16,418 nucleotides of DNA, from positions 1-16,418 of the forward strand of contig CACZSP010000112.1 in NCBI GenBank assembly GCA_902783905.1. The letters are read 5' to 3'. The first letter of the stretch is position 1. Every line of letters starts with the position of its first letter. Positions 1 through 6,522 of this stretch are shown here, piece by piece. The translations under genes and the position numbers were made by a program. The stretch comes from an uncultured Ruminococcus sp. (GTDB lineage: Bacteria; Bacillota; Clostridia; Oscillospirales; CAG-272). The notes under the pieces were generated by a model that saw only the letters and a list, made by a program, of their open reading frames with translations, had not been told where the DNA came from and searched no databases.

Positions 1-1619
1 ATGGGGATCTCGAAAAGCTGGCGCGGAATGTTTTCCTTCAGTCTTTCCGCGATCCTACGCGCCCTTGCGTACGCCTTTTCCTCGTGGACTATGAAGGACA
101 GAGCGTCCACCTGCTCTCCGTTGAGCAGAAAATCCAGCTTGACCAGCTTTGACGGACGGTACTCGTGCAGTTCGTAATCAAGTGAGGCGTATCCCCGCGA
201 GCGGCTCTTGAGGGCGTCGAAAAAGTCGTATATGATCTCGTTGAGCGGCAGCTCGTAGTGCAGCTCGACACGCGTCGAATCGAGATATTTCATATCTATG
301 AAAACTCCGCGCCTGTCCTGACAGAGCTCCATCAGGTTGCCGACGTATTCCGACGGCGTGATGATGCTCGCCCTGACTATCGGCTCCCTCGCCTCGGCTA
401 TCTCGTCGGCGGACGGGTATCCCGAGGGATTGTCGATCCTTCTTTCGCTTCCGTCCTTCATCGTCACCTCGTAAATGACGCTGGGGGCGGTGGTGATCAG
501 GTCGAGGTTGAATTCCCTTTCCAGCCGTTCCTCGATTATCTCCATGTGGAGGAGCCCGAGAAAACCGCATCTGAATCCGAAACCGAGGGCGACGGAGGTC
601 TCCGGTTCGAATACAAGCGCCGCGTCGTTGAGCCGGAGCTTTTCCAGCGAATCACGCAGATCTCCGTACCTCGCTCCGTCCTCCGGATAAATACCGGCGA
701 AAACCATCGGATGAACCGCTTTGAAACCGGGAAGCGGCTCCGACGCGGGGCGGGCGGCGAGGGTAACGGTGTCGCCGACGCGTGTGTCCGCAACGTTTTT
801 GATGGAGGCGGTAAGGTATCCGACCTCCCCGGCGGACAGGCAGTCGCGCGGCTGAAGCCCGAAGGGTTCCATCGAGCCGACGGCGGTAACGTCGAATTCG
901 GCGCCCGTGCTCATCAGCCGGATCCTGTCGCCCGCGCGGATCGTTCCGTCCTTGAGACGTATATAGACGACGACTCCGAGATACGGATCGTAATACGAAT
1001 CGAAAATCAGCGCGCTCAGCGGAGCGGACGGGTCGCCCGACGGAGGCGGGACGTCTCTGACCACCGCCTCAAGCACGTCGCGGATATTCAGTCCCATTTT
1101 CGCCGAAACGGCGGGACATCCTTCCGCGGGAATCCCTATGATATCCTCGATCTCTTTGCGGCATCCTTCGACGTCGGCGCTCGGCAGATCGATCTTGTTG
1201 ATTACGGGCACTATCTCGAGTCCGGCGTCGACGGCAAGATATGCGTTGGCCAGCGTCTGCGCCTCGATGCCCTGGGTGGCGTCGACCACGAGAACGGCGC
1301 CCTCGCAGGCGTTGAGAGAACGCGAGACTTCGTAGTTGAAGTCGACGTGTCCGGGAGTGTCGATAAGATTGAGCACGTACCGGTTACCGTCGAGCGCCGA
1401 ATACTCCATCCTTACCGCTCTCGCTTTGATGGTTATCCCTCTCTCCCGCTCGAGATCCATATTGTCGAGGATCTGATCCTCCATATCGCGCTTTGCGACG
1501 GTATCGGTCTCCTCGAGAAGACGGTCTGCGAGAGTACTCTTACCGTGATCGATATGCGCTATTATCGAAAAATTGCGGATAAATCTTCCGTTTCCCGCGC
1601 CGCTGACCTCAATTCCCAC
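1..1619 (-). CDS. lepA: Elongation factor 4 (LepA), C-terminus cut off by window edge
   Basis: Translational GTPase that binds the ribosome and back-translocates or remodels stalled tRNA-ribosome complexes. Reading the minus strand from 1619 gives 539 codons with the G-domain motifs in order: G1 AHIDHGKST (residues 21-29), then DTPGH (G3), NKID (G4) and SAK (G5), followed by the EF-G-like domains and the LepA-type segment GFGFRCGFLGLLHMEI. The family is about 600 residues, so roughly 60 C-terminal residues lie beyond position 1. The start is a GTG at 1619-1617. The frame has no upstream ATG, and a GAGGA Shine-Dalgarno lies about 8 nt before it on the minus strand. A consensus promoter lies 69 nt upstream. 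The gene is divergent from the tad operon. A long open frame on the opposite strand (258-1775) is its shadow. Family assignment is firm. Confidence 0.96.
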   Translation of the reverse strand, partial: MGIEVSGAGNGRFIRNFSIIAHIDHGKSTLADRLLEETDTVAKRDMEDQILDNMDLERERGITIKARAVRMEYSALDGNRYVLNLIDTPGHVDFNYEVSRSLNACEGAVLVVDATQGIEAQTLANAYLAVDAGLEIVPVINKIDLPSADVEGCRKEIEDIIGIPAEGCPAVSAKMGLNIRDVLEAVVRDVPPPSGDPSAPLSALIFDSYYDPYLGVVVYIRLKDGTIRAGDRIRLMSTGAEFDVTAVGSMEPFGLQPRDCLSAGEVGYLTASIKNVADTRVGDTVTLAARPASEPLPGFKAVHPMVFAGIYPEDGARYGDLRDSLEKLRLNDAALVFEPETSVALGFGFRCGFLGLLHMEIIEERLEREFNLDLITTAPSVIYEVTMKDGSERRIDNPSGYPSADEIAEAREPIVRASIITPSEYVGNLMELCQDRRGVFIDMKYLDSTRVELHYELPLNEIIYDFFDALKSRSRGYASLDYELHEYRPSKLVKLDFLLNGEQVDALSFIVHEEKAYARARRIAERLKENIPRQLFEIP

Positions 1620-1687
1620 GCAACGTTCCTCATAAGCATTCGTTGCGGCCGGGCGTCTTTACGTTTCCGACTCCCGCCGCCGTTAAT

Positions 1688-1717
1688 ATTATATCATAGC
1701 ATAGTTATATATGTCAA
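1688..1717 (-). promoter_or_regulatory. Sigma-A-type promoter for lepA
   Basis: On the minus strand, a perfect TTGACA -35 (complement of 1712-1717) and a perfect TATAAT -10 (complement of 1688-1693) are separated by 18 nt. Transcription would start near 1681 and leave a leader of about 60 nt before the lepA GTG. Confidence 0.82.
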
Positions 1718-1810
1718 TCAGACATTTGTTTTTTCGGCCATTTTTCCGGCTTGTCCGGTCGGGCCGGATTTGTGAATCATATTTGAACGTTTTTGGCGAT
1801 TTTTTATTTT

Positions 1811-1829
1811 TGTTAAAAATTTTTTAACA
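1811..1829. repeat. 19-bp AT-rich palindrome next to the tad promoter
   Basis: TGTTAAAAA (1811-1819) and TTTTTAACA (1821-1829) are perfect inverted copies around a single T. The right arm ends 5 nt before the -35 box of the tad promoter. It could be an operator for a dimeric regulator or act as an UP-element. The sequence shows the symmetry; the role is inferred. It lies between the divergent lepA and tad promoters, but it is much closer to tad. Confidence 0.6.
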
Positions 1830-1834
1830 TTTTC

Positions 1835-1863
1835 TTGACATTTCGCGGGTAATATGCTATAAT
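1835..1863 (+). promoter_or_regulatory. Consensus extended -10 promoter of the tad operon
   Basis: TTGACA (1835-1840), a 17-nt spacer and TATAAT (1858-1863), with a TG one base upstream of the -10 (extended -10). All twelve core bases match consensus, so intrinsic strength should be high. This suggests control by a repressor or at the RNA level. The expected start is near 1870. Confidence 0.88.
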
Positions 1864-1869
1864 TTATTA

Positions 1870-1981
1870 GCAAAATATGAACGGATTGTGTATGCAGGTG
1901 CCGACGTGACCGCGCATTGCTTCCGGCGCTTTGCAATTAGATCGCCAAAGCGACGCTGCGGCGGAAAGGAAGGAAAAAAGA
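1870..1981 (+). other. tad operon 5' leader, about 112 nt, no recognised riboswitch
   Basis: This is the untranslated stretch between the expected transcription start and the pilin ATG, within the 362-base gap that also holds both divergent promoters and the palindrome. It contains two small competing hairpins: ATTGC (1916-1920) with GCAAT (1933-1937), and CGCTTTG (1927-1933) with CAAAGCG (1946-1952). I do not see the conserved core of a c-di-GMP-I riboswitch, which would be the usual suspect here. It ends in a purine-rich Shine-Dalgarno region at about 1970-1981. Confidence 0.4.
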
Positions 1982-2254
1982 ATGGCAAAAATCATCTGTT
2001 CCGCGTCTTCCCGTATTACAAAAGCGATTACGGCAATCGTGTACGCGGTATCGGCACTCGTCTCCGGAAAAGAAGAGGGGCGCGCTCTCTGCACCGACGA
2101 AAGAGGTGAAGCGTACATCGGAGAAGCGGTCAAGATCCTGATCGCCGTCGTTATCGGCGGCCTTCTGCTGACTCTCGTCTACTCCCTTATGAAGGACACC
2201 GTCTTTCCGACTGTCACCCAGAAAATCCAGGCGTTCTTCGGATACACGGGCTGA
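1982..2254 (+). CDS. Flp/DUF6133-like type IVb pilin (major pilin candidate)
   Basis: Small structural subunit expected to be processed and polymerised into the Tad pilus. It is 90 residues. An N-terminal basic/amphipathic stretch ends in DERGEA (39-44), then one hydrophobic helix (about 47-70, VKILIAVVIGGLLLTLVYS) and a short tail, FPTVTQKIQAFFGYTG. The helix and tail match my memory of the DUF6133/Flp-like pilins found at the head of Clostridia tad loci. The ATG at 1982 is preferred over the in-frame start at 1931 because AAGGAAGG lies just upstream. It is the first gene after the strong promoter, as expected for an abundant pilin. A hairpin after its stop may favour its expression over downstream genes. 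The cleavage site is probably after G42, but this is inferred. Confidence 0.75.
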   Translation: MAKIICSASSRITKAITAIVYAVSALVSGKEEGRALCTDERGEAYIGEAVKILIAVVIGGLLLTLVYSLMKDTVFPTVTQKIQAFFGYTG

Positions 2255-2262
2255 ACCCGGAA

Positions 2263-2276
2263 GTGATTTCGGAGGA
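2263..2276 (+). repeat. 14-nt direct repeat, copy 1 (before the peptidase)
   Basis: GTGATTTCGGAGGA occurs here and again at 2817-2830, so the two copies bracket the peptidase gene. In this copy the GTG is the only in-frame start codon of the peptidase. Confidence 0.6.
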
Positions 2277-2820
2277 AAACCGCCGCCCGGGAGGCGAAAA
2301 TCCTCCCGGGCGGGATGGCGGAACAAAGCGATTTTTCATCTCTTTTCTGATTGTTTTCGCGGCTTCGGCGGTTGTGTTCCTGAGGCACGGGGACAACACC
2401 CGTTCGATCGGGTATTCGCTGATATGCGCCCTCCTGACCGCTGCTTCCGAAAGCGATCTGCGTACGAAAAGAGCGGGAAACGTTTTCCCGCTGACCATAC
2501 TCGCCACCGGCGCCGCCGGCGCCGGAACGCTGCGTGAGCTGCTGCCGATGCTTGCGTCCGGCCTGCTTTTCTTTATCCCGCTTTTTCTTGTCTGGCGGCT
2601 GAAAAAAGGCCGGGCGCTGGGCGGCGCGGACGTCAAGATCATATCTTCGCTTGCCTTCGCGCTCGGGGCGCGGCGCGCTCTCGCGGCGCTTGCCGTAGCG
2701 GCGGTATCCTGCCTCTGCGTGTTCGCAATACGGCGGTTTGCGAAAAATCGCGCGGAGGAAAAGACCCTTCCTCTCGTGCCGTTCATCGCCGCCGGCACCT
2801 TTATTTCAATGCTGTTGTGA
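2263..2820 (+). CDS. tadV: A24-family prepilin peptidase (TadV/CpaA type)
   Basis: Inner-membrane aspartic protease that would cleave the leader of the pilin and pseudopilins. It is 185 residues and almost entirely hydrophobic after residue 24. The two catalytic aspartates are visible: D65 in SESDLRTKRAGN (canonical SxxDxxxxxIPN) and D123 in LGGADVK (canonical GxGDxK, here with Ala before the Asp). The C-terminal LPLVPFIAAG matches the conserved PFGPF-like end. The only plausible in-frame start is GTG 2263, 8 nt after the pilin stop and without a good Shine-Dalgarno. The first 20 codons span a strong hairpin and encode an odd Pro/Gly/Arg-rich leader. A competing reading starts at ATG 2315 in another frame (see findings). 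Function is secure; the start is not. Confidence 0.85.
   Translation: MISEENRRPGGENPPGRDGGTKRFFISFLIVFAASAVVFLRHGDNTRSIGYSLICALLTAASESDLRTKRAGNVFPLTILATGAAGAGTLRELLPMLASGLLFFIPLFLVWRLKKGRALGGADVKIISSLAFALGARRALAALAVAAVSCLCVFAIRRFAKNRAEEKTLPLVPFIAAGTFISMLL
2283..2313 (+). promoter_or_regulatory. 12-bp GC-rich RNA hairpin at the pilin/peptidase junction
   Basis: Bases 2283-2294 pair perfectly with 2302-2313 around the 7-nt loop CGAAAAT. No T-tract follows, so it is not an ordinary intrinsic terminator. It begins 6 nt after a GGAGGA (2271-2276) and ends 1 nt before ATG 2315. Likely roles are protecting or punctuating the pilin mRNA and damping translation of the peptidase. Confidence 0.7.
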
Positions 2821-2830
2821 TTTCGGAGGA
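2817..2830 (+). repeat. 14-nt direct repeat, copy 2 (after the peptidase)
   Basis: This is the second GTGATTTCGGAGGA. It contains the peptidase stop TGA (2818-2820) and the GGAGGA Shine-Dalgarno of the next gene. It is identical to 2263-2276. Confidence 0.6.
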
Positions 2831-2836
2831 TTTCAT

Positions 2837-3553
2837 TTGTTCAAAAGCAGGACCGCGGTGGGAATAATATGCCTGGCACTGTCGTTTATTCTGTTTTTCG
2901 CAGTTGCGCCGGCGCTTTCGGGTGCGTCCGCCGGCACCGCCGAGGAGATTTACGCGTCCGAATACATACCGCGCGGACGGCTGATCGAAGAAGGAATGCT
3001 GAAAAAAAGGACCGTCCGGGGCGGAGTTCCCGGGGCGCTCGGAGACCTTTCGGCGGCTGTGGGTAAATACGCTGCCGTCGATATCGTCGAAGGGGACTGC
3101 ATTCTTCCCGCCAAGCTGACAGACAGGGCATCCGGCGCCGCCGACGTTCTCGGCAGTCTTCGGGACGGCGAGTACGCGGTTACGCTGGAAATATCTTCGT
3201 TTTCGGGCGCCTTTTCGGGCCAGCTCGAAAACGGGGACGTGGTAAGGATATACGTCAACGGGGACGGCGGCGCCTACGTACCCGACGAGCTTAACTTCGT
3301 AAGAGTAATATCGACGGTCACGTCCGACGGCACCGTCAGAGACAATATGTCGATGCGGGATCCCGACGGAAACCCGCTTCCGGCATCGGTTATGTTTCTC
3401 GTATGCGACCGTCAGGCGGCTCTTCTCTTCTCTTTCGACAACAAAGTCAGGTACAACTGCGCCTTCGTCTGCCATGGGACCGACAGAAGGGCGGAAGGGT
3501 ATCTTGAACGCCAGCGTCAGATGCTCTCGAAGATCGGGGAACCGAATGGGTGA
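2837..3553 (+). CDS. cpaB: CpaB/RcpC-like Tad pilus assembly protein
   Basis: Envelope-anchored assembly factor of Tad systems. It is 238 residues from a TTG start. One N-terminal membrane helix (about 7-27) is followed by an SAF-like segment (about 41-96, including RGRLIEEGMLKKR and VGKYAAVDIVEGD), then a CpaB-type C-terminal domain with LENGDVVRIYVN. I chose TTG 2837 because GGAGGA ends 6 nt upstream and the first residues FKSRTAVG lead directly into the helix. The longer frame from 2738 runs back into the peptidase gene and has a cysteine-rich, unlikely start. In diderms CpaB works with the secretin. With none here, it probably acts between membrane and wall. Order and domain make the call good, although the sequence is divergent. 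Confidence 0.8.
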   Translation: MFKSRTAVGIICLALSFILFFAVAPALSGASAGTAEEIYASEYIPRGRLIEEGMLKKRTVRGGVPGALGDLSAAVGKYAAVDIVEGDCILPAKLTDRASGAADVLGSLRDGEYAVTLEISSFSGAFSGQLENGDVVRIYVNGDGGAYVPDELNFVRVISTVTSDGTVRDNMSMRDPDGNPLPASVMFLVCDRQAALLFSFDNKVRYNCAFVCHGTDRRAEGYLERQRQMLSKIGEPNG

Positions 3554-4286
3554 AATGATCGCGGTATGGGGATCCCCCGGCAGCGGCAAAACGACGGTCG
3601 TCCTGTCGCTGGCATCCGCCCTTTCGGAGCGCGGAACCGTTTCCGTGCTCTTCTGCGACGGATTCTGTCCGGCGCTGCCGGCGGTTTTTCCGAAGCAGAA
3701 AAAGTATTTTTCGGTCGGCACGGCGCTATCGGCCGTCGAAATAACCGAAGACGAAATAATGAGATCGGCAAATCTTTACGAAAACAACGGAAACATGCTG
3801 TTTTACGGGTACGCGCCGGGAGAGACCGTGCGTTCCTACCCCTCTTTCGGAGGAGGGAGGGCCGCCGATTTTCTCGAAAAGCTTTCCGCTGTCACCGACC
3901 GTACGGTCATCGACTGTCCCTCGTACCTTTTTTCCGATCCTCTTTCACTCGCCGCTCTCAGACTGTCCGGCGGCGTGGTGCGGCTGTGGTCGCCCGATCT
4001 GCGCGCGCCGGCGTATTTTCAATCGGTCCTGAAACTGCTGCCGGAAGAAAAATACCGCATCGGGAGACACGTCCGTGTCCTGAACCTTCCCGACGGCGAA
4101 ATACCGCCGCCGGAGAGGGAAACCGAGGCGGCAATGAGCGGACGCGAGTCGGTGTTTCCTCATATCAAAAAACTGAAATGCCTTTTCCCGGAGGGCGGCA
4201 TGCTTTCGGCCGAAGCACGGAGACTGACAAAGCGCCCGGCCGAGAAAATACTGTCCTTCTGCGACGCCGGGAGAGATAAAAAATGA
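3546..4286 (+). CDS. TadZ/CpaE-like P-loop ATPase
   Basis: Cytoplasmic ATPase in the position normally taken by TadZ/CpaE, which localises the pilus machine. It is 246 residues. The Walker A motif GSPGSGKTT is at residues 9-17, and a Walker B-like RTVIDCPS follows, with D123. The start ATG 3546 overlaps the cpaB stop by 8 nt and is preceded by GGGGA at 3536-3540. The P-loop is the classical form and lacks the KGGxGKT signature lysine of ParA/MinD-type ATPases. The assignment therefore rests largely on position between cpaB and cpaF plus the nucleotide-binding motifs. The middle and C-terminal parts match nothing I recognise. Confidence 0.68.
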   Translation: MGEMIAVWGSPGSGKTTVVLSLASALSERGTVSVLFCDGFCPALPAVFPKQKKYFSVGTALSAVEITEDEIMRSANLYENNGNMLFYGYAPGETVRSYPSFGGGRAADFLEKLSAVTDRTVIDCPSYLFSDPLSLAALRLSGGVVRLWSPDLRAPAYFQSVLKLLPEEKYRIGRHVRVLNLPDGEIPPPERETEAAMSGRESVFPHIKKLKCLFPEGGMLSAEARRLTKRPAEKILSFCDAGRDKK

Positions 4287-5581
4287 GCGGATCGAGAATT
4301 CCCGGGGAGGATTTCTGGTCGTTTCTCGAGACGGTCAGGGAGGAAATATCCAAAAAATACACGGCGCTTCTGTCCGACGGCAGCGACGACGCCCTTTTGC
4401 GCGCCGTCATAGACCAGTACGTCGGAGCGGCGTGGGACGACTTCGGAGGAATGAGCCGGGAGGAATGCTCCCGGCGCCTGTTCAACGAAATGGCGCGTTT
4501 CGGGGTTCTGACCGGATATCTCGAATCCGACGACGTGGAGGAGATAAACGTCAACGGATGGGACGACGTCGCCGTTACCTTCCGGGACGGAAGAATAGTA
4601 AAGTCTCCCGAGGCGTTCCGTTCTCCCTCGCACGCCGAGGATATCGTCAGGCGGCTCCTTCGCAGCTCGGGAATGATCCTCGACGGAGCCGCGCCGATGG
4701 CGCAGGGGCATCTTCCGGGCAACAACCGGATCACCGCTCTCAAATACCCTCTCGTCGACCGCGACCGGGGAGTCGCCGTATCCATCCGGATGCTCCACGG
4801 CACGGAGATCGGCGTAGGACAGATAACGGCAGGCGGGATGGCGACGCCCGAAATAATCGCTTTTCTGCGCCTGCTCTGCCGCTACGGCGTGTCCTTCGTG
4901 ATAGCCGGAGCGACTTCTTCGGGAAAAACCACCCTTCTCAACGCCATATTGCGCGACATGCCCGATTCAAAAAGGATATTCACAATCGAATCGGGGGCGC
5001 GGGAGATATCGCTCGTCCGTCGGAACGAAAAAGGAAGGGTCACGAACAACGCCGTGCACACTTTGTCGAGGCCTTCCGAAAACGAGAAGCAGAATATCGC
5101 CCAGGAGGATCTCGTCGTCGCCTCCCTGCGGTTCAACCCGGACATAATCTGCGTCGGGGAAATGCGGGACACCGAATGCTACGCGGCGGTTGAAGCCGCG
5201 CTTACCGGTCACACCGTCGTTTCAACCGTTCACTCGGGGTCGGGAGAGGCGGCGCACACGCGCATAGCCCTGCTCTGTCAGAAGAAATTCCCGATAGATT
5301 TCAATATTTCGATGCTGCAGGCGGCCCAGGCCTTTCCCGTCGTCGTCTACTGCGGGAAATTCGACGACAACAAAAGAAGAGTGCTTGAAGTATCGGAGTG
5401 CACTGCCGATTATTCCGCGGGAAAAAGAACCTACAGAACGCTGTTCAGTTACGATCCGGACAGCGCGGAGGGCTTTTCGTCTCCCTCCGGTATCTCGCGG
5501 AATCTGTCGAAGATCCTGAAGGAGCACGGGGCGCCGGACGACGCCGTCTGCCTTTTTACGGAGGAAAACCGATGCCGCTGA
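4283..5581 (+). CDS. cpaF: TadA/CpaF secretion ATPase (pilus motor)
   Basis: Hexameric type II/IV secretion ATPase that powers pilus assembly. It is 432 residues. After an N-terminal domain with GVLTGYLESDDVEEINVNG (typical CpaF), the core shows Walker A GATSSGKTT (209-217), Walker B-like DIICVGEMRD (287-296) and the His box GHTVVSTVHSG (H310, H317). The ATG overlaps the previous stop as ATGA, with GGGAGAG 7 nt upstream, so translation should be coupled. All catalytic motifs look intact. This is the firmest call in the operon. Confidence 0.94.
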   Translation: MSGSRIPGEDFWSFLETVREEISKKYTALLSDGSDDALLRAVIDQYVGAAWDDFGGMSREECSRRLFNEMARFGVLTGYLESDDVEEINVNGWDDVAVTFRDGRIVKSPEAFRSPSHAEDIVRRLLRSSGMILDGAAPMAQGHLPGNNRITALKYPLVDRDRGVAVSIRMLHGTEIGVGQITAGGMATPEIIAFLRLLCRYGVSFVIAGATSSGKTTLLNAILRDMPDSKRIFTIESGAREISLVRRNEKGRVTNNAVHTLSRPSENEKQNIAQEDLVVASLRFNPDIICVGEMRDTECYAAVEAALTGHTVVSTVHSGSGEAAHTRIALLCQKKFPIDFNISMLQAAQAFPVVVYCGKFDDNKRRVLEVSECTADYSAGKRTYRTLFSYDPDSAEGFSSPSGISRNLSKILKEHGAPDDAVCLFTEENRCR

Positions 5582-6522
5582 AAATACTGTCTCTGTTAAG
5601 CTTTACGATATCATTTGCCGGAATCTGCCTGATTTTCGGACTGTCTCCCGCGTCGGTGAAAAGGGATCTCGAAAAAATGCTCGAACCGGACGAATCTCTC
5701 CGCGGAAGGGTGCTCGCATCCCGGGGAGACGCCGGCTCGCCGTTCGGGAGAAGAATCGGGTCGGCACTGCGAAAAACGCTTGCGGCGTACGGAAAGGAGG
5801 ATCCCGGAATAGGCCGAACGGTATTCGTCTCGACAGTCGCGGCTTTTGCCGGATGCTGCGCCGGAGCCGTTTTTTCCGCCTGGTTTCTGATCCCTCTCTC
5901 GCTCGCGTGCGGGATCTTCATACCGGTTTTCGTTTCCTGGGGAGCGGTAACCGCCTTCGACAGAAAAATGAACGAGGAACTTGAAACGGCGCTGTCGGTC
6001 ATAACGTCGGCTTATATGCGTACGGGAAATACCGTCGAAGCGGTCAGTGCCTCCCTTCCGAATATAAAACCGCCCGTGAGGGAAATTTTCAGAAGATTCA
6101 CCGTCAACGCGACGCTGGTGTCGTCCGACGTCAGGTCATGCATAAGGGAAATGCGCGATTCTTCCGGGAACGAAAGCTTCCGGGAATGGTGCGAGGTACT
6201 CATCGCCTGCCAGGACGATTCCTCGAACCGGTCGTCGCTCATGCCCGCCGTCGACAAAATGGCCGAAACCAGACTCGTCAACAGCGAGCTTGAAACGATG
6301 ATCGCGTCCTGCCGCCGCGACTATCTGGGAATGGTAGTTATAACCGTTTGCAACGTACCGCTTTTATATCTGATCAACCGCGAGTGGTTCAACGCCCTTG
6401 TCGGGACGCCTGCCGGTCAGACGGCGCTGGCTGTCTGCGGGTGCGTGATAATCGCCACCGCTTTCGTCATGATGAAGATTACGCGCCCTCTCGGAGACGA
6501 CGATCTCCGTAAAAGAAGATGA
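5572..6522 (+). CDS. tadB: TadB-like platform protein (T2SSF domain)
   Basis: Membrane platform protein that couples the motor to the pilus. It is 316 residues. Membrane segments lie near 5-23, 80-125 (two), and at the C-terminus (about 246-262 and 283-302). They flank the cytoplasmic T2SSF domain, seen as ELETALSVITSAYMRTGN and SELETMIASCRRDYLG. ATG 5572 overlaps the motor gene stop by 10 nt and has GGAGG at 5560-5564. The longer frame that opens at 5398 lies wholly inside the motor gene and is not used. The call rests on hydrophobic layout, the T2SSF pattern and gene order. Confidence 0.85.
   Translation: MPLKILSLLSFTISFAGICLIFGLSPASVKRDLEKMLEPDESLRGRVLASRGDAGSPFGRRIGSALRKTLAAYGKEDPGIGRTVFVSTVAAFAGCCAGAVFSAWFLIPLSLACGIFIPVFVSWGAVTAFDRKMNEELETALSVITSAYMRTGNTVEAVSASLPNIKPPVREIFRRFTVNATLVSSDVRSCIREMRDSSGNESFREWCEVLIACQDDSSNRSSLMPAVDKMAETRLVNSELETMIASCRRDYLGMVVITVCNVPLLYLINREWFNALVGTPAGQTALAVCGCVIIATAFVMMKITRPLGDDDLRKRR

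Noticed and set aside
1745..1769. TCCGGC...GCCGGA inverted repeat between lepA and tad
   Set aside because: Arms of 6 bp with a 12-nt loop and no T-tract on either strand; too weak to call a terminator or operator.
258..1775. 505-codon open frame on the plus strand opposite lepA
   Set aside because: The minus strand gives an unmistakable LepA with all GTPase motifs. The plus frame is low-complexity, has no family resemblance, and is a codon-bias shadow.
1870..1981. c-di-GMP riboswitch in the tad leader
   Set aside because: Expected from the biology of pili, but the conserved GEMM core is not visible.
2738..2836. N-terminal extension of cpaB from ATG 2738
   Set aside because: It overlaps the peptidase gene by 83 nt and encodes a cysteine-rich, unlikely leader. 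TTG 2837 has an ideal GGAGGA.
2801..3721. 306-codon minus-strand open frame opposite cpaB and the TadZ-like gene; similar long minus frames at 9172-10176, 13697-14707 and 15270-16130
   Set aside because: All lie opposite well-supported plus-strand genes, match no family and start without Shine-Dalgarno sequences.
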